DNA of 30,935 nucleotides from a virus: positions 1 to 30,935 of IMG/VR virus record IMGVR_UViG_3300025586_000019; one strand, 5' to 3'. Positions 12,422-19,458 of this stretch are shown in pieces. The position numbers and the translations under genes were made by a program. The first letter of the stretch is position 1. Each line of letters begins with the position of its first letter. The notes beneath the pieces were generated by a model. That model saw only the letters and a list, made by a program, of their open reading frames with translations, was not told the DNA's origin and did not search any database.

Positions 12422-12478
12422 GGGCGGGCAGGTCTCCGACTTTAACGGTAGCCTGCCGCCTCTCACAACCGCCACCTC
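12422..12478 (-). promoter_or_regulatory. GC-rich hairpin between recT and the next gene
   Basis: On the minus strand GGCGGCAGG pairs with CCTGCCCGCC (one bulged base), with an inner CCG/CGG stem and a 7-base loop; GGGGAGG upstream and CCCC downstream could extend it. The element is far more GC-rich than its surroundings. There is no T tract after it, so RNA stabilisation, an attenuator-like leader or an inserted palindrome are more likely than a terminator. Confidence 0.4.
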
Positions 12479-12496
12479 CCCTTTCACTTCTATTTC

Positions 12497-13645
12497 TTAA
12501 AAATCATCTTCTTCTTTTTGTTCGGCAACTTTAACTTGCAGGAGATAATATTTCAGCTTTTGAAGGTCTTTCGAGTTATTGCATTTCGATAAATCTGTTT
12601 CGTGGGTAAATCTTTCAAGCGTACTTTTAGCTGTTGAATCAACATCATAGCCACCGATCTCATTTTCATTGAGGAAATAAAAGATTTTTGCGATTTCTGC
12701 TTTTAATTCAGAGATTGATTTTTCAGACTCGATTTCTTTTTCTTCAGGATCGGGGGTTTTTATTTTCTCTTTCTTTGGTTTGCGGGTGCGGTTTTGTTTT
12801 TCAGTTTTTTCTGGTTCAGGATCAATATTGCTATTCAAAACTTCATAATCTGTCTGATCTGCTATCATTGACATATCAATTCCTGCATCAATATTTTTAG
12901 GGATTTCTTTGATCGTTTCATCTGAAAGCACAGCATTAGAAAATTCGATTGACATCGGCATAAATTTTAATGCTTTTTTGATAACCGTTTTGAGTGCCAT
13001 TGCATCAAAATTAGTTTTCCAGGGTGAAGTCCAACCTTTTTGATAAGCTTTTGAATATTGTTTTGCGTGTTCTTTAATATCGATTATTGACATTACAGCG
13101 AATCCATAACCACCATTTTTGAGCTTCACAACCGAATAATAGGTTATGGGATTCCCACGATCACCGGTCATTAATGGTTTATGAATCAGTTTTGGTTCGA
13201 GTCCAAGTTCATATTCAAACTCATCATTTTCATAAACTACTTCAGCAATCAATGAAAGTGAATTCTGATGCCGGTAAAAAAGTTCAATTAAACCTTTGTA
13301 GCCAATCTGGAATTGACAGTCGATAGTATCTTGTTTCCTATTCAAGAATGGAATCAAATATGCTTGACCGGTTGGTGTGTTGGGTTCTAAACCAAGTTGA
13401 GCAGACTGCATTAAAGCACCCATCAGTGATGGAACGTTGCAGCTTGCTAATTTAGGTGTTTGTTTCAGAACGGTTACAACGATCCTGGTAAATCTATCGC
13501 AGGACATCATTTTACCGAGTGCCATTTCAAATTGAGGTTTCATCTCACGAATTAAATCAAAGATGGATTTTCCTTTTGATGTTTTTGTGAGTGATTTTTC
13601 TTCTTGCTCCTGTAAAGCATTTTTAACTTTTTCAGTGTTTGTCAT
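12497..13645 (-). CDS. recT: RecT-family single-strand annealing protein
   Basis: A 382-residue RecT-type recombinase that anneals complementary single strands during phage recombination and replication. The conserved core spans about residues 25-225: FEMALGKMMSCDRFTRIVVTVL, LMGALMQSAQLGLEPNTPTGQAYLIPF (in parts), CQFQIGYKGLIELFYRH and VVYENDEF are typical. The last 120 residues are a charged linker (EKTEKQNRTRKPKKEKIKTP) and a helical tail, longer than in E. coli RecT (269 residues). It is paired with the exonuclease gene 17 bases upstream, which would generate its substrate. TTTTTTAAAAAGGAG lies before the start. Confidence 0.9.
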   Translation of the reverse strand: MTNTEKVKNALQEQEEKSLTKTSKGKSIFDLIREMKPQFEMALGKMMSCDRFTRIVVTVLKQTPKLASCNVPSLMGALMQSAQLGLEPNTPTGQAYLIPFLNRKQDTIDCQFQIGYKGLIELFYRHQNSLSLIAEVVYENDEFEYELGLEPKLIHKPLMTGDRGNPITYYSVVKLKNGGYGFAVMSIIDIKEHAKQYSKAYQKGWTSPWKTNFDAMALKTVIKKALKFMPMSIEFSNAVLSDETIKEIPKNIDAGIDMSMIADQTDYEVLNSNIDPEPEKTEKQNRTRKPKKEKIKTPDPEEKEIESEKSISELKAEIAKIFYFLNENEIGGYDVDSTAKSTLERFTHETDLSKCNNSKDLQKLKYYLLQVKVAEQKEEDDF

Positions 13646-13662
13646 AATTTTTCTCCTTTTTT

Positions 13663-14589
13663 TTAACTTACTTTTCGGATTTGAAATCTTCGGGAAGACG
13701 ATTCTTTGGAATAAAGATCATAAAGTTTCGGATGTTCTTCTTTGAAGGATTTAGTTTGAAATCTGTTTTGAAAAAATGATTTCCAGCTTACTTTGTAATT
13801 ATCAAGAATTCCGATTTCGTTATCTTCCATTTCTTCTTTGATTAGATTATCGATGGTTTGGATTTTTGTTTCGATGGTTTTCTTTTCGGTTATAAATTTT
13901 TCTCTATCTTTCAGAAGTATTCTATCTTCATGATTAAGGTCAAAAGTCGAATCGGGAATTGAATCCGGAAAAGTTTTTAAAAGAAAATCCGAGCTTGCTT
14001 TCGAGCCGTCAATAGCCGGAGGAATTCTTTTTTCTACATTATTCACCCAGAAATCATTTTCCTGATTAATGACCATTCTTTCAAGTTCCGGATCTCTTTC
14101 AATTTTCTTAAATCTGAAATCATTACCACCTATTAAGACAGCAATATAACCATAATCATAATTAGTGATAATGAGATAATGAACGACCTGAATAATGGTT
14201 GTGATAGGAATTTTTTCGCCATCCCATATTTTAGAGTTCCAAGCATTAGTTGTTTTACATTCCAGAACGAAATGCTGACCTTCATTATCAATACTTTCTC
14301 GATCAATGTTTCCAAGCATAAAGGGATATTCTTCATTCATTAAAATATGATTATTCCTGCGTACCTTCAAACCTGTTTGTCTCATAAATTCCTGTGCAAC
14401 CATATCCTCATGCAGCGATCCCCAGTAAACAAACCGATTGTCGACTTTTTCGGAATATTCTCCAATTTTTTCGAGGTAAAGCTGTAACCTGGATTTATAA
14501 GGATTCAAACCCAGAACGGTAGCTGCATCACTCCCACCGATTCCCAGACGTCGTTGTTCTAGCCAATCAGTAATTTTAATTTTCTGCAT
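13663..14589 (-). CDS. YqaJ/lambda-type 5'-3' exonuclease
   Basis: A 308-residue PD-(D/E)XK exonuclease of the YqaJ viral recombinase type. RLGIGGSDAATVLGLNPYKS (residues 14-33) is the family opening, GSLHEDMVAQEF holds the first Glu near 61, GNIDRE gives the Asp near 96, LECKTT is the E-x-K near 110-112 and IIQVVHYL the late Gln. The C-terminal 100 residues are coiled, ending in a basic SSRRFQIRKVS. It would resect phage DNA ends to feed the adjacent RecT. Length is close to the family norm of 200-320. Confidence 0.9.
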   Translation of the reverse strand: MQKIKITDWLEQRRLGIGGSDAATVLGLNPYKSRLQLYLEKIGEYSEKVDNRFVYWGSLHEDMVAQEFMRQTGLKVRRNNHILMNEEYPFMLGNIDRESIDNEGQHFVLECKTTNAWNSKIWDGEKIPITTIIQVVHYLIITNYDYGYIAVLIGGNDFRFKKIERDPELERMVINQENDFWVNNVEKRIPPAIDGSKASSDFLLKTFPDSIPDSTFDLNHEDRILLKDREKFITEKKTIETKIQTIDNLIKEEMEDNEIGILDNYKVSWKSFFQNRFQTKSFKEEHPKLYDLYSKESSSRRFQIRKVS

Positions 14590-14593
14590 AATT

Positions 14594-15040
14594 TTAACCC
14601 GCCTCTTTTAATGGAACCTGAATTCTAAATTCTACCGGAAGTTCCAGGATTCGTAAAATTTCAAGATTATGCTGCTTGGTTTCACTGTATTTGATTTGAA
14701 GTTCATCATAATCATTCGATAGATTCCTGTGAAGTTCGTGAGATGTTTCTAAATCTTTCTGTTCTTTTTCTCGGAAGTGTATGAGTTCTTTGATTTTAAT
14801 TGTTAGCGCCCGATTTTGTAGTATTAAATTTTCATTGTGTCCCAAGAGGGTTGTATTGTCAGCATTTTTGATTACCAGCTTTTCTTCCAGATCATAGACT
14901 TCTCCCACTAATTTCCGTTCAGTTCTTTCAAGACAGTTTCCCAATCCCTCAACTTGCTTTCTCGCAATAGCATGTAATATAACAAATATAAATAATGCGA
15001 GAGATAAAACAATAATTACAGTTAAAATAAGACTATTCAT
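14594..15040 (-). CDS. Membrane-anchored coiled-coil protein
   Basis: A 148-residue protein with one N-terminal transmembrane helix (about 4-24, LILTVIIVLSLALFIFVIL) and a long heptad-like coiled coil (about 35-135, rich in Glu, Leu, Lys and Asn). No known family is recognised. It lies just upstream of the exonuclease, overlapping closely, so it may tether or organise the recombination machinery at the membrane; that is speculation. Confidence 0.6.
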   Translation of the reverse strand: MNSLILTVIIVLSLALFIFVILHAIARKQVEGLGNCLERTERKLVGEVYDLEEKLVIKNADNTTLLGHNENLILQNRALTIKIKELIHFREKEQKDLETSHELHRNLSNDYDELQIKYSETKQHNLEILRILELPVEFRIQVPLKEAG

Positions 15041-15052
15041 AATTTTTCTCCT

Positions 15053-15427
15053 TTAAGCCGCTTTATCTTCTATTTCAATTTCTGTTCCATCTAAATTAAT
15101 TTTAAGCTGAAAATCCTCGCTTTCCATTTTTTTAGAATCAATGAGTTCTCCGGTTTCAACGCTGTAAAATTCTTTGATTTCTTTTTCCGGAAAATATTTA
15201 ACTGTGCATTTGATATAACGATATTCACTTTTGTTTCTGATGTTTTCAGCCAATATGTTTAACTTGCTTTCAGCGGCGTCAATTTCAGCCTTAATCTGTG
15301 AAGTTACAGATTTTTTCTTATCATCGAGGCTTCGCTTTTTTATGTGTTCAACTGCGAGCTCATTTGCCATTTCTTTCATTTCTTCTTCGGTGAATTTATA
15401 TTCACCATATACCTTTTTGATTTTCAT
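15053..15427 (-). CDS. Hypothetical early protein, coiled coil plus beta domain
   Basis: A 124-residue protein with GGAG before ATG 15427. Residues about 12-70 are helical and charged (EEEMKEMANELAVEHIKKRS ...), then YIKCTVKYFPEKEIKEFYSVETG and DFQLKINLDGTEIEI form a beta-rich end. Similar small proteins often sit beside phage recombination genes, but I cannot assign a function. Confidence 0.6.
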   Translation of the reverse strand: MKIKKVYGEYKFTEEEMKEMANELAVEHIKKRSLDDKKKSVTSQIKAEIDAAESKLNILAENIRNKSEYRYIKCTVKYFPEKEIKEFYSVETGELIDSKKMESEDFQLKINLDGTEIEIEDKAA

Positions 15428-15462
15428 TTGTTTTCTCCTTTTTAAAAAATTAAGCTTTTATG

Positions 15463-15660
15463 CTATTGGATTTGGTTGAGAACCGTGATCATAATAGACA
15501 CCAATACCGGATAAATTTTCAATAGTAAACTTCTCACAAACAGAGCATTCCAACCCTCTCTTTTCTTTTCGATTTTTAAAAGCATTTCATCGATTATCTC
15601 AGATTTAAAATCTCTGAAATATTCGATTATTTGTTTAATCGGATATTTAATAGCTTTCAT
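15463..15660 (-). CDS. Small hypothetical protein with hydrophobic tail
   Basis: Unrecognised 65-residue protein. The first two thirds are basic and helical (KYPIKQIIEYFRDFKSEIIDEM); the last third (VRSLLLKIYPVLVSIMITVL) is hydrophobic and could be a C-terminal membrane anchor. Its start overlaps the stop of the regulator gene at 15660, suggesting coupling. Confidence 0.5.
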   Translation of the reverse strand: MKAIKYPIKQIIEYFRDFKSEIIDEMLLKIEKKREGWNALFVRSLLLKIYPVLVSIMITVLNQIQ

Positions 15661-15857
15661 CAGTCCATCTCCTTTTCATCTCGTTGTTTGAAATAGAGAG
15701 TTATCTGCGATAGTATCTTATCGCTTGCCCGTCCACGTTCAGCACGTGAAATTGAGTTACCCGACATTCCCAGTTCTTTTGCTAAATCTGTTTGTTCCAT
15801 CTGATAGTAAATTCTTTTAGATTTAAGCTCGTGCGGTTTGAGGAATTCTATTTCCAT
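15660..15857 (-). CDS. Cro/CI-type helix-turn-helix regulator
   Basis: A 65-residue XRE-family DNA-binding protein. Residues about 11-55 form the five-helix fold, with the helix-turn-helix at QTDLAKELGMSGNSISRAERG. It has no dimerisation or protease domain, so it resembles Cro more than a full CI repressor. It lies near the end of the divergent control region and could bind the TTGACA-based inverted repeat at 16111-16155. It overlaps the upstream gene by 35 bases. Confidence 0.75.
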   Translation of the reverse strand: MEIEFLKPHELKSKRIYYQMEQTDLAKELGMSGNSISRAERGRASDKILSQITLYFKQRDEKEMD

Positions 15858-16023
15858 CCATGACCTCCTTTAATTTAATTTTATTTGATACCGTTAACCT
15901 TAATCTTTTGAGGATTAGTTTCGCTTTTTCCTGGTTGTTAATTTCTTTTAGTTGTTTGACTTCCGAAGCATTGAAAAATCGCTCCGGAAAATAATTGAGA
16001 ACTGTGTTCGTTGGTATCTCCAT
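15823..16023 (-). CDS. First leftward early gene, small hypothetical protein
   Basis: A 66-residue basic protein behind a GGGGAA site, the first gene transcribed leftward from the control region. It has ASEVKQLKEINNQEKAKLIL and KRLRLTVSNKIKLKEVMDG, which could be a small helical DNA-binding or regulatory domain, but no helix-turn-helix is clear. Its end overlaps the start of the Cro-like gene. Confidence 0.5.
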   Translation of the reverse strand: MEIPTNTVLNYFPERFFNASEVKQLKEINNQEKAKLILKRLRLTVSNKIKLKEVMDGNRIPQTARA

Positions 16024-16040
16024 AAATTCCCCTTTTTTTA

Positions 16041-16163
16041 ATTTGACACAAACAAATAACGAATTAAACTATCTTTTATGTGAATCACAGGACAAAAATG
16101 ACATTCTTGTAAAATGTGTCAAGAAAAAAATTATATTTTTATCTTGACACATTTTATTATAAT
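16041..16163. promoter_or_regulatory. Divergent early control region with operator-like inverted repeat
   Basis: AAAATGTGTCAAGA (16111-16124) and TCTTGACACATTTT (16142-16155) are exact inverted copies around an A/T centre, and a third TTTGACACA half-site lies at 16043-16051. Each arm contains TTGACA, the -35 consensus, one facing each way. TATAAT occurs at 16158-16163 on the plus strand and at 16130-16135 on the minus strand, but not at standard spacing from these -35 boxes, so exact promoters are uncertain. The layout fits a genetic switch between leftward early and rightward replication genes. Confidence 0.6.
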
Positions 16164-16196
16164 TATTTTTTTGGTTTTGTGGTAGGAGAAAAAAAA

Positions 16197-16326
16197 ATGG
16201 AAGCGACCAATGCAATTATTCAATCGTCAAACCGGACTTAAAGCTACTGTTTTTCAGATCAATGCAGACAAAGAAAACGGTGATAAACCGCAAGAAATTA
16301 AGAAATTTACTTTTAACGTTAATTAA
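16197..16326 (+). CDS. Small rightward early protein, start region out of frame
   Basis: TAGGAG lies 8 bases before ATG 16197, but that frame ends after 14 codons. From ATG 16210 another frame gives a 38-residue protein (MQLFNRQTGLKATVFQINAD ... FTFNVN). Dropping one G from ATGGAAG would join them as MKRPMQLFNRQTG. So either the true start is 16210 with a distant ribosome site or there is a one-base error or mutation. First gene rightward of the switch; function unknown. Confidence 0.45.
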
Positions 16327-16339
16327 TGGAAAAATAATA

Positions 16340-16462
16340 ATGAGCATACGAGTTTTCAAATCTGCTTTTGTCATTGATTTTCCTCCTGAAATATCAATAT
16401 TTTTGCAGATGCGAAGTGCCGTTCCATGTCTGCGGTTCTCCTGCTCGTGTGCTCTTTTTTAA
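16340..16462 (+). CDS. Doubtful 40-residue frame
   Basis: A short frame reading MSIRVFKSAFVIDFPPEISI and ending in a Cys/Ser-rich tail. No clear ribosome site precedes it, and the tail has unlike composition. It may be non-coding sequence between two real genes. Confidence 0.2.
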   Translation: MSIRVFKSAFVIDFPPEISIFLQMRSAVPCLRFSCSCALF

Positions 16463-16475
16463 ATTGAGGTAAAAA

Positions 16476-16694
16476 ATGGAAACTCCGGAATTAAGAGAAA
16501 AATTAAAAGCAAAACTCAAAGAAATGAATAAACAACGATCTCCACACGAAGAAAAGAAAACTCTGAAGTGGTTCTTTGAATATTATCTCGCTGATATTAT
16601 AACTTATATTTATTTCTGCAATCAATTAAATAGTTTCTGGAAAATGAAAGATGAAATCAAAGCCAGGATCATTAATTTCCTGGAAGATAACTAA
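16476..16694 (+). CDS. Small basic helical hypothetical protein
   Basis: A 72-residue protein with TTGAGG upstream. It begins with a Lys/Glu-rich helix (ELREKLKAKLKEMNKQRS) and continues with an aromatic-rich part (WFFEYYLADIITYIYFCNQL). It precedes the replication gene and its structured leader. Function unknown. Confidence 0.55.
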   Translation: METPELREKLKAKLKEMNKQRSPHEEKKTLKWFFEYYLADIITYIYFCNQLNSFWKMKDEIKARIINFLEDN

Positions 16695-16710
16695 TGAAAC
16701 CTAAAAACAA

Positions 16711-16785
16711 TTTGCGGGACAGTCTGTTAATTCAGATTTCCGGCGCCTACATCACTGGATTACCGCAAAACTTTATCTATGTAGG
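16711..16785 (+). promoter_or_regulatory. Candidate pseudoknot leader masking the replication-gene RBS
   Basis: TTTGCGG (16711-16717) pairs with CCGCAAA (16763-16769). CCTACAT (16746-16752), inside that stem, pairs with ATGTAGG (16779-16785) outside it. The order 1,2,1',2' makes a pseudoknot. A third hairpin, AGTCTG/CAGATT (16721-16726, 16733-16738), stacks inside. The ATGTAGGGGG strand contains the ribosome binding site of the gene starting at 16795, so folding would hide it. This suggests a riboswitch-like or protein-controlled translational switch for replication. No known class is recognised. Confidence 0.5.
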
Positions 16786-16794
16786 GGGTAAAAG

Positions 16795-17724
16795 ATGGCA
16801 AGACCGACAAAGCAGGGAATAGATTATTTTCCCGTAGATTGTCAATTTGACTCAAAAACAGAAATGTATTTATTGGAAACAGAAGCAATCGGATTAGCAG
16901 TTTTAATTTCAATTTGGCAGCAAATTTATTCGAATGATGGTTATTATATTCTTAATGATGAAGATTTGCTTTTATTAATCAAAAAGCGAATTAATGTAAA
17001 CATAAATGAAATTAATGTATGTATAAACATCGCTTTAAAAAGAAACTTATTTAACAACGAATTAAATGAAAAACATCATATTTTAACATCAAAAGCGATC
17101 CAAAAACGATTTTTTGAGATTTCAAAACGCAGAAAAACAATAGAAATTGACAAAAAATTCTTTATTGCCGGAGTTAATGTTTACAATAACTTCAATAATG
17201 TGAACAAAAACTCAAAAATTGATGACAAAAAAAAACAAACAGAAACAGAAACAGAAACAGAAACAGAAACAGAAACAGAAACAGAAACAGAAACAGAAAC
17301 AGAAACAGAAAGTAAAGTAAACAAAACAGAAACGAACTATAATTACCAACATATACGTACTACAGGGAAAACCGAAAATAATGTGCATAACTTTTCAGAG
17401 AAGCAAGAAGAAAAGTCTCGTTCGTCTATTCAAAATAGTTTCATTAAAAAAAAACAGTTTCTAAGAGAAAAGCTAAAGGGTAAACTTAAAAAACCGTATA
17501 ATCCCGGTGAAGAACCTCAACCGATTACAGAAAAGGAAATTGATCATCTTTTCAATAAATTCGATAAGAACATTGATTTAGTTTTGAAATACTATTTCTA
17601 TGCTTGTACCAGTAAAACAAAATACTTTGCTTCTTTCTTATTTGCTGCTCTGGAAGATAAATATACTATTCCGGATGATCTTGTTGATCGTATAAAACAG
17701 AAAATAAGAGATTTATCGGGATGA
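16795..17724 (+). CDS. Phage replication initiator/replisome organiser-like protein
   Basis: A 309-residue protein. Residues 1-105 match the N-terminal domain of Lin1244/Lin1753-like phage replication proteins (DUF4373): MARPTKQGIDYFPVDCQFD, EAIGLAVLISIWQQIYSNDG, LLIKKRINVN and the HHILTSKAIQKRFFEISKRR wing. A low-complexity linker follows with twelve Thr-Glu pairs, then a Lys-rich helical C-terminus (about 220-309) like DnaD or helicase-loader regions. It likely binds the phage origin and loads the host helicase. The start is set by GTAGGGGG, part of the leader pseudoknot. Confidence 0.75.
   Translation: MARPTKQGIDYFPVDCQFDSKTEMYLLETEAIGLAVLISIWQQIYSNDGYYILNDEDLLLLIKKRINVNINEINVCINIALKRNLFNNELNEKHHILTSKAIQKRFFEISKRRKTIEIDKKFFIAGVNVYNNFNNVNKNSKIDDKKKQTETETETETETETETETETETETESKVNKTETNYNYQHIRTTGKTENNVHNFSEKQEEKSRSSIQNSFIKKKQFLREKLKGKLKKPYNPGEEPQPITEKEIDHLFNKFDKNIDLVLKYYFYACTSKTKYFASFLFAALEDKYTIPDDLVDRIKQKIRDLSG
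17239..17310 (+). repeat. ACAGAA hexanucleotide repeat, 12 copies
   Basis: Twelve perfect tandem ACAGAA units encode (Thr-Glu)12 in the linker of the replication protein. Because the unit is six bases, copy-number change lengthens or shortens the linker without breaking the frame. Confidence 0.95.
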
Positions 17725-17749
17725 GGTGATAATAAACAAAGGAGGAAGT

Positions 17750-18052
17750 ATGTTAGAAGTTTGGAAAGAATTTTTTAGACTGAAGTGGGAAGAAATTAGT
17801 GAATGGTTTGACAACAGTAAAAATGAAATTAAATGGAAATTTCCAATAATTGCATTTGTTGCGTATATGCTTTTTGTTGTTGTCCCTATTATGATTATTA
17901 AGGGAGAAAATAACGTAAGTTCAACTTATGTTTCAATCCCATTCTTAATAATGCTTTTTATTTATCTCATATATGTTCTTGGGATTTTATTAAAATGGCT
18001 ACGATCAAACTGGAAACAAGCCAAAAAAAACGTATCAAAGAGATGTGTTTAA
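17750..18052 (+). CDS. Two-span membrane protein ahead of attC-like site E
   Basis: A 100-residue protein. ATG 17750 is preferred because GGAGGA lies just before it. An N-terminal amphipathic, Trp-rich part (VWKEFFRLKWEEISEWF) is followed by two membrane segments (about 31-50 and 61-83) and a basic tail (RSNWKQAKKNVSKRC). Function unknown. It ends 5 bases before the outer arm of attC-like site E, the same gene-to-site spacing as in the minus-strand array. Confidence 0.6.
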   Translation: MLEVWKEFFRLKWEEISEWFDNSKNEIKWKFPIIAFVAYMLFVVVPIMIIKGENNVSSTYVSIPFLIMLFIYLIYVLGILLKWLRSNWKQAKKNVSKRCV

Positions 18053-18057
18053 AATTG

Positions 18058-18126
18058 TTTTATAATGCCAAACTACCCCTCTCTTGCTTTACATCTTGCC
18101 GATGTGAGGGGAGTGGCTGTTATAAA
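18058..18126 (+). repeat. attC-like recombination site E
   Basis: Plus strand: outer box TTTTATAATG, inner arm ACTACCCCTC (18072-18081), loop of 24 bases with its own ACATC/GATGT hairpin, inner arm GAGGGGAGT (18106-18114), GGCT, outer box GTTATAAAA (18119-18127). The inner arms match except for one extrahelical A. The framework ACTACC...GGAGTGGCTGTTATR is the same as in site D, 14 kb away on the opposite strand. Confidence 0.6.
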
Positions 18127-18176
18127 AAGGAAACGAAAATCGAAAGGGTGGGAGAAAAAATAAATATTCTTATGAA

Positions 18177-18332
18177 ATGTATGTGAAAATAAAAAAACTG
18201 GAAGAAGCGGGATTATCAAAACCTGAAATTGCTAAGAAAATAAAAACGAATGAAAATATGATTTACAGGGTTCTTGGTGGATCTACTGAAACTTATAGAG
18301 GTTATGCTGAACGATATAATAATGAAAAATAA
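18177..18332 (+). CDS. Small helix-turn-helix protein, N-terminus uncertain
   Basis: From ATG 18177 the frame encodes 51 residues with a clear helix-turn-helix (GLSKPEIAKKIKTNENMIYRVL). The same frame stays open upstream and would read GRKNKYSYEM, very like the MGRKTKYKP start of the small terminase gene at 18997. A GTG at 18149 would start this protein if one more G were present in the GGG run, so a one-base deletion or error is possible. The stop overlaps the next gene. It may be a regulator or a small-terminase-like DNA-binding protein. Confidence 0.5.
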   Translation: MYVKIKKLEEAGLSKPEIAKKIKTNENMIYRVLGGSTETYRGYAERYNNEK

Positions 18333-18651
18333 TGTAATTACTCTTGATGAATTGATAAGAATTCTCAGGCTTGAAAAATTCAATCAAAATGATTTTATTT
18401 TCTTTCAGGAACTCGTTGAAAAAATTATTTACTTGACACAGAATAAGCTAATTTACCGAACTGGAGTTGTCTTTTTCGGAAGGAAATTAGTTGTAATAAA
18501 TAATAAGTGTTTGGTTCTCCATTTTGCTCACGGTGTATTCGACTATCTGGAGTATAAAGACAGATGCGGAGATATTCAAACATTTAATCGCAGTTCTTTT
18601 ATTAAGTTTTCGGTATTGGAAAAACCAGATCGGACTCTCAACGTAAAATAA
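18322..18651 (+). CDS. Hypothetical protein
   Basis: Unrecognised. ATG 18322 (109 residues, MKNNVITLDELIRILRLEK) is chosen because it overlaps the previous stop; an ATG at 18304 or a TTG at 18274 would lengthen it by 6 or 16 residues. The first part is helical and the second part beta-rich (TGVVFFGRKLVVINNKCLVLHF). Its 3' end forms part of a terminator-like hairpin. Confidence 0.5.
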   Translation: MKNNVITLDELIRILRLEKFNQNDFIFFQELVEKIIYLTQNKLIYRTGVVFFGRKLVVINNKCLVLHFAHGVFDYLEYKDRCGDIQTFNRSSFIKFSVLEKPDRTLNVK

Positions 18652-18674
18652 TTACGTTCAGGTTCCGGTTTTTT
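18619..18674 (+). terminator. Terminator-like hairpin
   Basis: A perfect 7-bp stem AACGTAA/TTACGTT (18640-18646, 18652-18658) with a 5-base loop, bracketed by AAAAACC upstream and GGTTTTTT (to 18674) downstream that can pair as an outer stem. The T tract follows the outer stem. It could end the replication transcript before the packaging genes, in either direction. Confidence 0.45.
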
Positions 18675-18692
18675 ATTTATGGGAGCGAAAAT

Positions 18693-19019
18693 ATGAGCAA
18701 ATTTAGGTTTTGGAAAGAGTATAGTTTATCAAAAGATTATGAATATTTATACAATTTATTAATGGATAACGAAAAGATGAAAGTTGTATGTATCGTTAAT
18801 CATAATCATTTATCTGAAAGTTCGGCAACGGATATCGCAACGGTAGTATCTATGTCGGATTTGGATTCAGATAAAAAACAAATAGCAATTATGACGAGAG
18901 GCTATAAATACAGTGAATGGATGGACAATTTAAATTCTTTTATTATGGAATGTAGAGAACTGAATTTAGTATGGATAAATCCAATGACGGTAAATAATGG
19001 GACGCAAGACAAAGTATAA
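18693..19019 (+). CDS. Hypothetical protein preceding terminase
   Basis: Unrecognised 108-residue protein with GGGAG upstream. The centre has alternating beta and helical stretches (MKVVCIVNHNHLSESSATDI, QIAIMTRGYKYSEWM). It overlaps the small terminase gene by 23 bases, so it is probably co-translated with packaging genes. Confidence 0.6.
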   Translation: MSKFRFWKEYSLSKDYEYLYNLLMDNEKMKVVCIVNHNHLSESSATDIATVVSMSDLDSDKKQIAIMTRGYKYSEWMDNLNSFIMECRELNLVWINPMTVNNGTQDKV

Positions 19020-19458
19020 ACCGAAGACTTTTCCACGACTCGTTGGTGAGTTTGCTCGTGATGGTTATTCCGATAAAGAAATATGGAAAAAACTCGGAAT
19101 TGGAAAGGATTCTTTTTATTTATATCTAAAGAAATATCCAGAATTTTCAGAAGCTTTATACAGAAATCGGGTTTTAGTCAATGCTGAAGTTGAGGAAGCA
19201 TACCTTAAAAGAGCACTTGGTTATGATTACGATGAAGTTACAAATGAGGTCACGATATCAGATGTCGGAAAGGAAACGAAGCATAAAAGAATAACCACTA
19301 AAACCGTTGTCCCGGATGTTCGTGCCTGTGCTCAATGGTTGGAATGCAAGAAGCCGGAAATATGGAGAAAGAAGCAGGAGATAGACGTTAAACTCGAAGG
19401 CTTTAAATCATTTGCGGAATTTATGTTAGCGAAAACAAAAAATGAAACAGATAATTGA
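18997..19458 (+). CDS. Terminase small subunit-like DNA-binding protein
   Basis: A 153-residue protein with an N-terminal homeodomain-like helix-turn-helix (FPRLVGEFARDGYSDKEIWK then LGIGKDSFYLYLKKYPEF) typical of phage small terminases that bind the packaging site. The middle is helical (NAEVEEAYLKRALGYDYDEV) with a TKHKRITTKTVVPDVRACAQ strand and a CKKPEIWRKK motif common in this family. It overlaps the large subunit by 17 bases. Position and fold together make the assignment strong. Confidence 0.8.
   Translation: MGRKTKYKPKTFPRLVGEFARDGYSDKEIWKKLGIGKDSFYLYLKKYPEFSEALYRNRVLVNAEVEEAYLKRALGYDYDEVTNEVTISDVGKETKHKRITTKTVVPDVRACAQWLECKKPEIWRKKQEIDVKLEGFKSFAEFMLAKTKNETDN

Noticed and set aside
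17239-17310. CRISPR-like array
   Set aside because: The unit is only six bases, perfect and in frame, with no spacers. It is a coding microsatellite.
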